DNA of 64,000 nt. It comes from Calditrichaceae bacterium (GTDB lineage: Bacteria > Calditrichota > Calditrichia > RBG-13-44-9 > J075). The stretch spans positions 122,805-186,804 of the forward strand of contig JABWBP010000002.1 of NCBI GenBank assembly GCA_013360445.1, in the 5' to 3' direction. A model generated the notes under the pieces. It was given only the letters and a program-made list of their open reading frames with translations, was not told where the DNA came from and made no database searches. Of this stretch, positions 16,607 to 26,202 are shown in pieces. Both the position numbers and the translations under genes were made by a program. Positions within the stretch are counted from its first letter, which is position 1. Each line of letters begins with the position of its first letter.

Positions 16607-19600
16607 TCATTTAATGATCGAAAATTTCCCCACCCGCTTCTGCCCGTCGCGGGTTTTGACCACGTACACGTACAGCCCGTAGGCCACCGACAGGCCGGAT
16701 TCGTTCTTCAAATCCCAATAGGTTGCGCCCTGGCTGCCCTGGTGGTCGATGCGCCGCACCAGGTCGCCCGCAACGGTATAAATGAAGATTTCGCACTGGC
16801 CCGGCAAATTGGTGAACATGAGCCGGTTATCGAACGCGGAGGCGGCTAAGTAGGGATTGGGCACTACCCGGATGTTCTCCAGGTCGCTCTCCTTTGCCGC
16901 GGCGTAGCTGCCGGCCGTGGTGGTAAAGCGATAGACCACGTTCTGGTTGAGCGGTTTTCCGGTCAAAATGGTGTATTCGTCTCCCGGGGAAGGGGAAATT
17001 CCGTAAACCACCTCGCCAATGTACGCCCACTGCCCGTTGACAAACTCGTATTCGGTGGAGTCGAAATTCTGGGTGCGCATACTGACGATGGCGGTATCCG
17101 GCAGCAGGGGATTGTCCGCCGGAAAGCTGAGAAAGAATAATTCATCGGGATAGACCAGGGGGCCGATGCCGCCGTCCCTGCCGTTGTAGCCTTTGCCGCC
17201 GGGGGTCAAATCCCAGCCCTTCGGTCCGAAGGTTCCCGGGGGAAAATTCCCCCAGTATTCGAAATCATATAAAATGGTGCGACCGCTTACGTCGATGGGA
17301 TTGGCGGGATCGGTAACGTCGTACACCTTGATGGGAACCCTCACCTGGTCCACTAACCGCGCTCCCCCGATGCCGTCCACCACGGAGTCGCCCACCGTCA
17401 CCACCCGGATCAGGGTGCTGTCATCGTAGCTCGTCACGATCTTGAAATCCGCGATCCCTTCCACCGCCGCCGGGAAGTAGTTGGCCAGGTTGTGGGTATC
17501 GTAAAACCAATCGAACGTGCAAGTATCGCCCGCTACCTTTGTCCAGCCGGCAAAGGTTCTTCCCGCCTCCACGTCTTTTACGGTGAGGCGGAAGCCGTCG
17601 ATTACCGGGAGATTGTCGCCGGATTCATCGGTCAAGGGATGCTCGAAGAGCAGGGTATCTCCGGTAGTGGTATTTTTGAGGGTAAAAGTGGTTATGAAAT
17701 CTACAATCGCGGTATCTTCATAGACCGGGGTATTTTCCCGGAAGGTAATTTCGTAGGCGCTGTTCTTCAATTGGTTGGGATCGAGAATCTCCACTTCCAC
17801 TTCGGCGTCGGTTTTGCCGCTCGCCGGCTGCAGGCTGCTTCCTTCCAACACCGCGCCGGGGGTGAGGTTGGAGGGGCGGGTCGCGGGAATCGCCGCGGCC
17901 ACGTTAATCTCGCTGGTGGTCAGCCCCAGGGCGCTTTCCAGGGATTCCACCCCGTTCGCCTGGTCGCCGCGGTCGTAGGCGGTGACGGTGTACCAATATT
18001 CCACCCCGTTTTGCACCGTGGTATCCACGAAAGTATGGCGGACGCCGGTGTCGCTGCCTAAGTATTTGCCGGAGAGGGGGTCGTTGCCGGTAACGCCGTT
18101 CTCTAAGTCGAACTGGGCGATGGGTTGAAAGGCCAGGAAATTCCCCCGGGAATCGGTAATAATTTTCCCCCAGGTTTTTCCGCGGTCGGAGCTGCGATAG
18201 ATTTTGTATCCTTCGAAATCTTTTTCCCGGGTGATGTAGTCGCGGGATTGCTCCGCCCGCTCGGCGTCCCACACCACCGTGACCTTGCCGTCCGCGGGAT
18301 ATGCTCTTACCTGCGGGGAAGCGGGCGGATTGGAACCGTTCCAGCTATTCTCCGCCAGGGTCCAGACCCACTCCACGTTGGCGAGCAGATCCGCCTCATC
18401 ATCGCCGGCGATAATGGCGATATCCAGGGGCGCGGAATCGCCCGGCGCCAGGGTCACCGGCCCCACCGAATAGGCCCAGGTAATTTCCCCGCCGCGGTTG
18501 TTCCCTTCCGGATCCAGCGCCGGGGCCAGCGCCACGTCGTCGATGCGGATATCCTCGCCGTGAAAATAACGGGCGCGAGTAGTATCCGGCGCGCCGGTGG
18601 TGTCGGAGGTAAGCAGCATCCAGTACAGCTCGTCGCTGGCGGGGGTAAAATCGTCGTGGAAAAAGTGGAAATTGGTAATCCCGTTATGATTCGGCGTGTT
18701 GACCACTAACAGCCCGATGTAGCCCACCTTCGACCACGGTTCCTGGGGCTGGCCGTTCTGGTCCCACATGTACACCAGGTCGCGCTTGCCGTCGTTATTG
18801 GAATCGCTGAAATTGATCAGGTCGTGATTGTCGAAATCGATCAGGAATTGCACCATCATGCCGGGGTAGAGGTCTTTCAGAGTATCCGCGGCGGTATTTT
18901 TGATGTTGAAGCGATAGACCAGGAAGTCCTCCGCGTAGCGGCGGGTGAAGGAGTAGGCGGTCTGCTCCACCCGCAGGCCGTAGGGGGTATCGTTGCCGGC
19001 GTCGGTGAAGACGCAGTAGAGGTCGCGCTCGGAGGTAAATTCCCCGGGGAATACGTTGCCGCCGGTGTCCTGCCGGAACAGTCCCGGCCAGAAAGGCGCG
19101 TTGCTGCCGCCGCGCGGCCAGGTGTCTTCATTGTCGCTGGTGGCCATAATCGGGGTCAGGTCGGTCTCGCTGACGGTCACCTCGCCGGAAAACAGGTCTT
19201 CCGCCGCGGGCTGCCATTCCCGGCTGATGAGGTTGGAGGCGGGGTCCTGGAAGGATTCGATCACGTCGCCGTTGTAGCCGACCATGAAATCCACCCCCCA
19301 GCCGTACTGCTGTTCGTCGTCCTGGCCTTCGCCAAAGGCCGGCCACTCCAGCGAGGGGGCGAAAATGTGGAAGCTCGCCAACTGCCCGAAGTTGGTGAGC
19401 ACGTTGGCCAGCCTCCCCTTGCCCTGGATGCCCACGGAGTAATCGCCGGTTTGGTAAGGTTTCAAAATCTCGATGAAGCGGCCGGTGGAGTATTTGCGAT
19501 ACACTTCGCGCTCTTCGGTCTGCGCGAACAAAAGTGCGGTGAGCCACAGCAGGACCAGCAAAGTGATCGGAAAACGGAGGACGTCCCGAAAAAGACCACC

Positions 19601-19753
19601 CCTTCCCGGGGTTAAGTCGGGATCAAATCTCTGGCGAAGCCACCACTTTGTGGCCGGATTTGAGATGCCGGATGCCGGATGCCGGAAGATGGAAAGGTTA
19701 TGGCATAGGAAAAACTTTATCACAGATATTCCTTCTGGTTTTGTAATGTTCAT
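16607..19753 (-). CDS. Large exported protein with fibronectin-III-like region and C-terminal sorting domain
   Basis: Up to 1048 residues. A signal peptide core (FPITLLVLLWLTALLFAQTE) sits near residues 61-80, so the mature protein begins about residue 78. The part before it is poorly explained: it is encoded partly by GATGCCG repeats (19664-19684) and has no good start, so the true start may be nearer the signal peptide, for example an alternative codon such as the GTG at about 19723. A fibronectin-III-like domain lies around residues 490-590 (VRAYPADGKVTVVWDAER, EGYKIYRSSDRGKTW). The C-terminus carries VVPNPYLAASAFDNR and GLYVYVVKTRDGQKRVGKFS, typical of Por-type sorting domains. Function unknown; it is probably exported through the PorV neighbour. 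Confidence 0.8.
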   Translation of the reverse strand: MNITKPEGISVIKFFLCHNLSIFRHPASGISNPATKWWLRQRFDPDLTPGRGGLFRDVLRFPITLLVLLWLTALLFAQTEEREVYRKYSTGRFIEILKPYQTGDYSVGIQGKGRLANVLTNFGQLASFHIFAPSLEWPAFGEGQDDEQQYGWGVDFMVGYNGDVIESFQDPASNLISREWQPAAEDLFSGEVTVSETDLTPIMATSDNEDTWPRGGSNAPFWPGLFRQDTGGNVFPGEFTSERDLYCVFTDAGNDTPYGLRVEQTAYSFTRRYAEDFLVYRFNIKNTAADTLKDLYPGMMVQFLIDFDNHDLINFSDSNNDGKRDLVYMWDQNGQPQEPWSKVGYIGLLVVNTPNHNGITNFHFFHDDFTPASDELYWMLLTSDTTGAPDTTRARYFHGEDIRIDDVALAPALDPEGNNRGGEITWAYSVGPVTLAPGDSAPLDIAIIAGDDEADLLANVEWVWTLAENSWNGSNPPASPQVRAYPADGKVTVVWDAERAEQSRDYITREKDFEGYKIYRSSDRGKTWGKIITDSRGNFLAFQPIAQFDLENGVTGNDPLSGKYLGSDTGVRHTFVDTTVQNGVEYWYTVTAYDRGDQANGVESLESALGLTTSEINVAAAIPATRPSNLTPGAVLEGSSLQPASGKTDAEVEVEILDPNQLKNSAYEITFRENTPVYEDTAIVDFITTFTLKNTTTGDTLLFEHPLTDESGDNLPVIDGFRLTVKDVEAGRTFAGWTKVAGDTCTFDWFYDTHNLANYFPAAVEGIADFKIVTSYDDSTLIRVVTVGDSVVDGIGGARLVDQVRVPIKVYDVTDPANPIDVSGRTILYDFEYWGNFPPGTFGPKGWDLTPGGKGYNGRDGGIGPLVYPDELFFLSFPADNPLLPDTAIVSMRTQNFDSTEYEFVNGQWAYIGEVVYGISPSPGDEYTILTGKPLNQNVVYRFTTTAGSYAAAKESDLENIRVVPNPYLAASAFDNRLMFTNLPGQCEIFIYTVAGDLVRRIDHQGSQGATYWDLKNESGLSVAYGLYVYVVKTRDGQKRVGKFSIIK

Positions 19754-19919
19754 TTTTACATGAAATTGAAGTTAGGGCTTTCGCCCTTTTTATTGTACCA
19801 CTGAAAGCTAATGTGTTTCAATAACTCTGTGCGCTCAGTTGGGTACATTATTTTTTTCTGGCTCCCTTAATCAACATGTTCTTCAACTTGCTGAATCTGT
19901 CTGTATAATGCGATGAATC

Positions 19920-20540
19920 TCATAAGGAAAATACCTGGCCGGACACGAGAATCTGTCCGGCGTACGCCTCTCGCCATTGATTCGATATTCCAAGCTGATA
20001 CTTGATCGTTTTTGTCGGCGATACGCCAAAGATGCTGTTGATCTCTGTACCGGTCGCGAGAACTATGACGGACACCTTATGAGAAGGGGGAGGGGCCAGG
20101 GCGATCAAATATCGGATGTCGCAAACTCTCGCTTGAACCTTTTCATTCCAGCGCCCCTCTATTACCTCTTCCGAACCTGGGTGGTGATGGCCAAAATCGA
20201 TCGTGACCGATTTTCCAGTGTGGTGCTTCACCTCAAGCAACTGGTGGCGGAGATCAGGAAACAATCCCGCACCTGGTGGGTAATGATAACCGAATTTCTT
20301 CGCAACCTCGAACTCAAACCAATGACCCTTCGGACGGACCTCAAGTAGGCGCCCGCCTTCGTCTCGCGGCGCGTCCACGCCCATGAGCGGCTTGACCAGA
20401 ATGGCGATCTCCTCCAGAGTGAAGAGCAGACTCGGATCAGCCGGGGCATTAGCAAGAGGATCACCATCACCGAGATCGAGGGAGTGGATCCGGTCCCTTT
20501 TGGCGCGAATGGCCTTGATGATCGTCGAGGCGCGCGTCAT
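19920..20540 (-). CDS. Type II restriction endonuclease (PD-(D/E)XK type), partner of adjacent methylase
   Basis: A 206-residue protein whose centre reads GAGLFPDLRHQLLEVKHH, a good PD...ExK nuclease core at about residues 90-107, with an upstream Glu-rich helix (HWFEFEVAKKFGYHY). Its ATG overlaps the stop of the N6-adenine methylase by four bases (ATGA), the standard coupling of a modification gene followed by its restriction gene. I do not recognise the specificity. The second residue pair after the core (IDFGHHHPGSEE) is unusual. The gene sits in an operon-like run of outer-membrane genes to which it is unrelated, which suggests insertion. Confidence 0.72.
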   Translation of the reverse strand: MTRASTIIKAIRAKRDRIHSLDLGDGDPLANAPADPSLLFTLEEIAILVKPLMGVDAPRDEGGRLLEVRPKGHWFEFEVAKKFGYHYPPGAGLFPDLRHQLLEVKHHTGKSVTIDFGHHHPGSEEVIEGRWNEKVQARVCDIRYLIALAPPPSHKVSVIVLATGTEINSIFGVSPTKTIKYQLGISNQWREAYAGQILVSGQVFSL

Positions 20541-22315
20541 TGAGCACCTCCTTCCCCCTCAAACCCAAAAGCTTCATACACAGCGAGGTTAACGGCATCC
20601 TCCAGTTGCCTGATACTGTCCGAGGCTGCTTGCTGCCGCGTTTGTTCGACTAACTCCTTCGTAAGCGCTATAACTTGCAGGGCCGCTGGCGTGCCAGGAC
20701 GCGGAAGAGGATACTTGCCAACGTACTGGGTGATGTAACGGCGGCGGCCTGAGTAGAGCTTGTTGCTAAATGCAGTATCATGAAAGCGAGTCATGAGGCG
20801 GGAGTTCGCAATGCCGAGGATGAGATACAGTGTTTCCTCCGGCATACCCGGTCGCAGAGTAATCCAGTAGCAGTCGCCGTTTACGATATAGTTCTCTTCA
20901 ACAAGGAAGAATCTGGGCTCGGGGCTAATATCGGGAAAGACAACCTTTGCCAAGCCCCACGCCGCGGGATCCTGCGGAACCCATATTTCGTACCATCTGC
21001 GACCAGCGTCGATGACATAGCGTCTCGCTTCCAGGCGAGAGCGGAAACTCTCCAGATACCTCCGAGCATGTGGATACACGGCAAGGTCAACCACGCGCTT
21101 TCCGCTGCCTGAGACCACATGGGGATACAGGACGCGCGCGGTCGGGACGTAGCGCCCGGGTAATGCCCAGGGGCGTGCATCCTCGTGGTGAAGGATTGGC
21201 CGGAGCAAGTCGTCCTCAGGGCGTTTCTCCCCAGGCAGGACTGCCCAGTTGTCACGAATGAACACCTCATCGGCCGTGGTCTTGATTCCAACTCGGACAA
21301 ATGCCACTTCCTCAATCGTTTGGTGAGATCGTTCGCGGATTCGCCTTAGGAACTCCGATTCCTGCGATGACACGAGTCTCCAAATATCTGTAGCCCCGGG
21401 AGTAACGATGAAACGACCCCTCGTGATGACGAACTTGCCATCTGGCGTCTCAACAAGGCCATTATCTCCCGCCACAATAGCTTCGACAATGCTGCTGCAA
21501 ACGCGCGCCGGGGTCTCTTCCACTTGCGCCCGGCCAGTGCGCGAATAGACCCTGGTGAAGGGAACTAAGTAGGGCTCAGGTCGATTGGCAGGGCTTTTAC
21601 GCCGGGCAATCAGGACGGCCGGAAGAACGGCCGCTTCGAACAGCTTGGTATCGCCGAGATCGATCACCTCAAGGACTTCAAATTCATTAAGGAGATAACT
21701 CCGAACCGCCTTCCCTGCGAGAGTGGTCATGAAGCGGTTAGATATGATTATCCCCAGGATTCCCCCGCTTCGGAGCGCATCGCCGATGGCCCGAATGAAG
21801 GCGTGGTAGAGATCGACCCGGCCTGAGAGACCGTAGCGATTCGCGATTCGCTGGGCTTCAGCGGCTCCCAGAACTTGAGTGCGCACATAGGGAGGGTTCG
21901 CGACAATGACGTCGAACCGGGTTCCCAGGCTGGTATCAGCATCACGCTTTGCCCACAACTCTTGCTGGGGCGTGAAGGCGGTGGCAGCCTGAAGAAAGTC
22001 TCCCTGAATGAGGTGAACAGCGCTGCCAGCGTGCGCCAGGCGGCGTCTCGCCTCGCCTGCGGCGTGAGCATCCGCCTCGACCCCGACGGCCAGCCAGCTC
22101 TTGATCCTGTGCTCGAGGAGGGCTTCGATAGCAGCCTTGAGCAACTGCCCGTCGCCGCATGCTGGATCAAGAACCCTGATGGGTTCGGCGCGCATCTGCT
22201 TAAGCCATGCGACAGCCTTGTCGGCCACGAATTTAGCCAGGGGAGCAGGGGTGTAGTGCGCTCCCATTCGCTTCCGGAAAGATTTCGTCGATATGACTGG
22301 GTTAGCTTTCATCAT
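20537..22315 (-). CDS. Type II N6-adenine DNA methyltransferase (gamma class)
   Basis: A 592-residue DNA methylase. Motif X-like GAHYTPAPLAKFVADKA near residue 17 precedes motif I VLDPACGDGQLL near residue 48. Motif IV is NPPYVR near residue 140, giving the gamma order (X-I-IV then target recognition domain). Residues 250-560 form the recognition part, resembling the Eco57I/PaeR7I/SalI-like methylases. It protects the host DNA from the coupled nuclease. The target sequence cannot be read from the protein. The codon pattern looks less skewed to CCC/GGG than that of neighbouring genes, consistent with horizontal acquisition. Confidence 0.88.
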   Translation of the reverse strand: MMKANPVISTKSFRKRMGAHYTPAPLAKFVADKAVAWLKQMRAEPIRVLDPACGDGQLLKAAIEALLEHRIKSWLAVGVEADAHAAGEARRRLAHAGSAVHLIQGDFLQAATAFTPQQELWAKRDADTSLGTRFDVIVANPPYVRTQVLGAAEAQRIANRYGLSGRVDLYHAFIRAIGDALRSGGILGIIISNRFMTTLAGKAVRSYLLNEFEVLEVIDLGDTKLFEAAVLPAVLIARRKSPANRPEPYLVPFTRVYSRTGRAQVEETPARVCSSIVEAIVAGDNGLVETPDGKFVITRGRFIVTPGATDIWRLVSSQESEFLRRIRERSHQTIEEVAFVRVGIKTTADEVFIRDNWAVLPGEKRPEDDLLRPILHHEDARPWALPGRYVPTARVLYPHVVSGSGKRVVDLAVYPHARRYLESFRSRLEARRYVIDAGRRWYEIWVPQDPAAWGLAKVVFPDISPEPRFFLVEENYIVNGDCYWITLRPGMPEETLYLILGIANSRLMTRFHDTAFSNKLYSGRRRYITQYVGKYPLPRPGTPAALQVIALTKELVEQTRQQAASDSIRQLEDAVNLAVYEAFGFEGEGGAQ

Positions 22316-22386
22316 CCCGATCTTTCAGTCGGTTGGTTGTCGCATAACATGGATTTTAGCTGCCTGCTGTTATCCCGCCCCTGCTT

Positions 22387-24972
22387 TCACATCCCCACCG
22401 TCATCCCCAACTTGACGATCCGCGGCGGGCCGACGTCCGAAGGATCGTGCATAAAATCCTGCCCGGAACCGAAGAGGCGGCTCTTGCCATCGTTCCAAAC
22501 CTTGCCGGTGCGCGGCTGCACGATCAGGGGATTGAGGCGGTCGAACAAATTGGTCACTTCCAAAAACACCGACAGGCTGGCGCGGCTGACCGGGAAGAAT
22601 TTTTCCAAACGGATGTCCACGCTGTTGGTCCAGGGCATCCGGGCGGAATTTTTCTCGAAGGTTTTGGTGCGGTCGTCGCTGATGGGGGTATAGGGCAGGC
22701 CGCTGGAAAACTGCGCCAGCAGGGAAAAATTCAACTGCTGCAGCGGGCGGACGCCGAAAAGCGAGAATCCGAAGCCTTTTGGCAATTGCAGCAGGATGTT
22801 CAGGGCCAGGTCGTGGGTGCGGTCGAAATCCAGGTAGAGTTCTTTCACGGATTTTTCCCGGCCCTCGAAAATGTTCAACGCTTCCTCGGTGGGAGTGGCC
22901 TCGTTGCCGCGCGCCACGGAGTAGGTGTAATCCAGCCTGGCCGCCCAGAAATCGCTCATGCGCTTTTCCAGGGAGACGTCGATGCCCTGGATGCGGGCGA
23001 AATCGTTATTGGTAAAAATGGCGTAGCGGTAGAGGGTCTCCACGTACACCGTGCCCAACAGGTCGGTCATGTCCCGGGAGTAGGCGGTCACGTTCAGGGC
23101 GTAGCGGGTTCCTAACTTTTGCGAGACCCCGAATTCGTAGGCGATAGTTTTTTGGGATTTGACATTGGGATTGGCCACCAACGCCAGCCGGGCTTTGGCC
23201 AGCTCATCCACGTTCAGGAATTGCAAATTGCGGTAAATGTCCTGGAAGTTGGGGAACTGGAAGAACTGCCCGTAGGAAAAATGCAGCACCGTGTTTTCCG
23301 AGATCGGGTAAGCCAGCCCCAGGCGCGGGCTGATCTTGAATTCCGGCTCGCTGTCAACCAGGCCTTCCTGGGGATTTTCGATATTCTGGTAGCCCCCGGC
23401 CTTGACGTCCACGTAATCGCCCCGCAGCCCGGCGTTGATGATCAGGGTAGAGTACTCAATCTTGTCCTGAACGTAGGCCGAGGCGCTGACGGGCTTCTTC
23501 TGGTATTCATTGAGGAAGAACTCGTCGGCGTTGTTGCCCTCTTTGGTGTAATCGAACACCTCCAGGTCGTACAAATTCACCTCGAAGCCGCTTTTGAACT
23601 CGTGGCTGGCGCCCAGCTGGTAGAGCCAGTCCCCTTTGAAATTGTAGGAAAGCGACTGAATGTCGCTGTAAGAGCGGCTGTTGCCCAAGTACACGAACTC
23701 CTGGTTTTCATCCAACTCCGGGAAGAGGTATTGGGTGTAATCCAAATCGCCCACCCGGTACAGGGAGCGCAGATCTAACAGGGAAGCGTTCAGCACCAGG
23801 TAAGAGCGCGGGGAAAACACGTGGTTGTATTGCAGGCCGTAGCGGATGCTCTCATTCTCCCAATGCCCCTGGTTGTCGGGCAGGTATTTGAAGCGGTGAT
23901 CGTAGGGCTGGTACTCCTGGCCGGTGTATTGCAGCGAAAGCGAAAGTTTGTGCGAGGCGATGGGGAAGCTCAGCTTTCCGAAACCGCTGCGCAGAAAGTT
24001 ATACCCGTAGGGCAGCCAGCTGTTTTCGTTCCCGTACTCCCCGGAGAGGAAGAAGTTCGCAGCGCCGAGCAGAGGCCCGCTGAAGGTGCCGCGCAGGCTG
24101 CCCTCGATGGGCAGGGCCGGCTCCAGGGTTTCGATGGCGTCGGGGGCCTGGTAGGTGAGCCGCGCCCCGGTCTGTTTGTCATAAATCGGGTTGGCGTCCG
24201 GCGCCAGGGCGTTCGCTTTGCGGTAGGGGCTGTCGTTGAGCATGGCCGAGCGGTATTGGAATTTGGCGCTGAAGCGCTCCGAGCCGTCGTTGGTGACGAT
24301 ATTGACGATCCCGCTCATGGCCGAGCCGTATTCGGCGTTGAAAGTGCCGCTGAGCACCTGCAACTCCCGGATGGCGTAGTTGTCGATCAGCCCGCCCACG
24401 GATTTGTCGATAGGGTCTTCGACCCGCTGCCCGTCCACCAGATAGGCTACTTCATTCACCCGCCCGCCGCGGAAGTGCAGGTTCCCCTGGGCGTCCGTGG
24501 TAATGCCGGCCTGGCTGGCCACCACGTCGATAAAATTCTCCACCGGCAGGGCGTTGATCTGCTCTCCATCGACTACCGCCAGGCGGGAAGTCACATCCGG
24601 GCGAATGAGCGGCCGTTCCGCGGTAATGGTAACGGCTTCCCGGCTCTCGATAGCGGCCTGCTCCAGCTCCAGGTTCAGCTCTGTGGTCAGGTTTACCGCC
24701 ACCTGCACATTTTCCACCCGGAGCGAGGTATAGCCTAAGTGTTCCACCACCAGGGTGTATTTTCCCGGCTCCACGTTCAAAAGCACAAAAAAACCGTCGC
24801 GATCCGTGGTCGTTCCTAAGTCGGTATCTTTGAGATACACATTCACGTCCGGTATGGGCTGGGCGGTATATTTTTCGCGAATGACCCCGGCAATTTTCCC
24901 GCGGGTGCTGCCGAAGGCCGTCCCGCCCAACGCTAGCAACAGAAGAAGACATGATAGTCGAAAGAGCTTCAT
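22387..24972 (-). CDS. TonB-dependent receptor with carboxypeptidase-regulatory-like N-terminus
   Basis: An 861-residue outer-membrane receptor. A signal peptide (LSCLLLLLALGGTAFGS) is followed by a CarboxypepD-reg-like beta-sandwich at about residues 25-110 (GKIAGVIREKYTAQPIPDVN, DRDGFFVLLNVEPGKYTLVV). The plug domain spans about 125-240 (HFRGGRVNEVAYLVDGQRV, GTFNAEYGSAMSGIVNIVT), and a 22-strand-type barrel runs to the C-terminus. Such receptors import large substrates using TonB energy, and in FCB bacteria they often pair with exported sorting-domain proteins and PorV/PorQ proteins. Substrate unknown. The proximity to feoAB and a DtxR-type regulator suggests metal uptake, but that is weak. 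Confidence 0.92.
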   Translation of the reverse strand: MKLFRLSCLLLLLALGGTAFGSTRGKIAGVIREKYTAQPIPDVNVYLKDTDLGTTTDRDGFFVLLNVEPGKYTLVVEHLGYTSLRVENVQVAVNLTTELNLELEQAAIESREAVTITAERPLIRPDVTSRLAVVDGEQINALPVENFIDVVASQAGITTDAQGNLHFRGGRVNEVAYLVDGQRVEDPIDKSVGGLIDNYAIRELQVLSGTFNAEYGSAMSGIVNIVTNDGSERFSAKFQYRSAMLNDSPYRKANALAPDANPIYDKQTGARLTYQAPDAIETLEPALPIEGSLRGTFSGPLLGAANFFLSGEYGNENSWLPYGYNFLRSGFGKLSFPIASHKLSLSLQYTGQEYQPYDHRFKYLPDNQGHWENESIRYGLQYNHVFSPRSYLVLNASLLDLRSLYRVGDLDYTQYLFPELDENQEFVYLGNSRSYSDIQSLSYNFKGDWLYQLGASHEFKSGFEVNLYDLEVFDYTKEGNNADEFFLNEYQKKPVSASAYVQDKIEYSTLIINAGLRGDYVDVKAGGYQNIENPQEGLVDSEPEFKISPRLGLAYPISENTVLHFSYGQFFQFPNFQDIYRNLQFLNVDELAKARLALVANPNVKSQKTIAYEFGVSQKLGTRYALNVTAYSRDMTDLLGTVYVETLYRYAIFTNNDFARIQGIDVSLEKRMSDFWAARLDYTYSVARGNEATPTEEALNIFEGREKSVKELYLDFDRTHDLALNILLQLPKGFGFSLFGVRPLQQLNFSLLAQFSSGLPYTPISDDRTKTFEKNSARMPWTNSVDIRLEKFFPVSRASLSVFLEVTNLFDRLNPLIVQPRTGKVWNDGKSRLFGSGQDFMHDPSDVGPPRIVKLGMTVGM

Positions 24973-25007
24973 AATAATCCGTTTTGCTTGGTGTTATGGT
25001 GCGCCGC

Positions 25008-25092
25008 TGTTCGGGTGTTATAGTGTTCAGGTGTTCGGGTATTCATGTGCAGAGCTGCCAATACACCCGAAAACCTGAACACTTGAACACTT
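25008..25092. repeat. TGTTC-type palindromic repeat (GTGTTCAGGTG units)
   Basis: The left arm has several GTGTTCGGG/GTGTTCAGG units; the right arm reads ACCTGAACACTTGAACACTT. The family recurs at 37806, 50950 and 54609. It lies between two exported-protein genes on the minus strand. Confidence 0.78.
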
Positions 25093-25095
25093 CCT

Positions 25096-26088
25096 CTAAC
25101 GCACCAGGAGCATCTTTTTGGCGGACTGGAATTCTCCCGCGGCGATGCGGTAGAAGTAAATTCCACCGGGAAGCTCACGGCCTGAGTTATCCTTCCCATC
25201 CCACTGAACCTGCTGAACCCCGGGCGCAAACCGCTGCGCCGCCAAATCCCGCACCTTCTGCCCCAGGCTGTTGTAAATCGCCAGGCTCGCCACTTCCGAA
25301 ACGGGCAGATAGAACGCGATAGTGGTATTGGGGTTGAAGGGATTGGGATAGTTTTGATAGAGGATAAAATCGCTAACCAGTTCAGGGTTAAGGTCGTCGC
25401 CGATAGCGGATACGGTGGTAACGGTAATATCATCGATGTGGAGATAATAGGTTGCAAGCGTATCCGTTCCGAAAAGATAAGCGCCGATAAAACCGTTGGC
25501 ATAGGTATCATCCGTGTATGGGCCGCCGGGCAACTCCTGGTCGTCAAAGAACAGGCGGAACTGGTTGCCCACCGCTTCCACGGCCATTTTGTGCCAGCCG
25601 GGCTGGGTGGGAAGCCCGCCGGGAACCTGGGCGGAGTTCCAGTCGCGGATCACTGTCGGGGTAGTCACGTCGCGCTTGCGAAAGCGCAGCCGGGTGGGGC
25701 CAAAGGCAGGATTTAGCTGGGCGACAAAATTATATCCCCGGCTGTTGGCGGAGGAATCTACCCGGAATTCGATGCCATAGTAAAACGCCGAATCCGGGCG
25801 CAGGAACACCATGGCTTCGAAGTAAAAATCACTCCAGGCGGGATCCCCGGAGAGGGCGCTGCTGGCGCTGCGGGATATATCATTGCCCAGCCGGCCTGCC
25901 CAGCCGTCGCCGCCGGGGTTGCCGGGGTACGCGACCGCTTCCATATTATTGCTGTTCCCGCTGAAGCCGGCGTACCAGGGGTTTTGGAGCGTGCCGTTGG
26001 CAAAGGTCTCCGTGTACAGGGTGGTTTGGCCCGTCGCCAGGCTGGCCAGCAGCATTAACAAACCTATTCCCGAAAGCAACTTTTTCAT
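25096..26088 (-). CDS. Exported jelly-roll protein with C-terminal sorting domain
   Basis: A 330-residue protein: signal peptide (LLSGIGLLMLLASLATGQ), then about 210 residues of LamG/concanavalin-like beta-sandwich (FYFEAMVFLRPDSAFYYGIE, GWHKMAVEAVGNQFRLFFDD). A C-terminal sorting domain starts at about residue 245 with LYQNYPNPFNPNTTIAFYLP and ends with ELPGGIYFYRIAAGEFQSAK. This motif is the hallmark of FCB-type secreted proteins. Its role is unknown; the beta-sandwich suggests carbohydrate or ligand binding. A good AGGAGG-like site (AAGGAGGTTCG) precedes the ATG. Confidence 0.85.
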   Translation of the reverse strand: MKKLLSGIGLLMLLASLATGQTTLYTETFANGTLQNPWYAGFSGNSNNMEAVAYPGNPGGDGWAGRLGNDISRSASSALSGDPAWSDFYFEAMVFLRPDSAFYYGIEFRVDSSANSRGYNFVAQLNPAFGPTRLRFRKRDVTTPTVIRDWNSAQVPGGLPTQPGWHKMAVEAVGNQFRLFFDDQELPGGPYTDDTYANGFIGAYLFGTDTLATYYLHIDDITVTTVSAIGDDLNPELVSDFILYQNYPNPFNPNTTIAFYLPVSEVASLAIYNSLGQKVRDLAAQRFAPGVQQVQWDGKDNSGRELPGGIYFYRIAAGEFQSAKKMLLVR

Positions 26089-26202
26089 TCGAACCTCCTT
26101 TTAGGATTAAGCGGTGAAAGTCCTCCAGACTCGATCACTGCGAACCCTCTTCCGTGAGGTTTGCGGCTAATTTAAGATGATAGAACGCCGCTTTCGAAAA
26201 AA

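Noticed and set aside
24995..25092. TGTTC-unit arrays considered as CRISPR or regulator-binding clusters
   Set aside because: Units are degenerate, arms are inverted, and the same structures occur in unrelated gaps.
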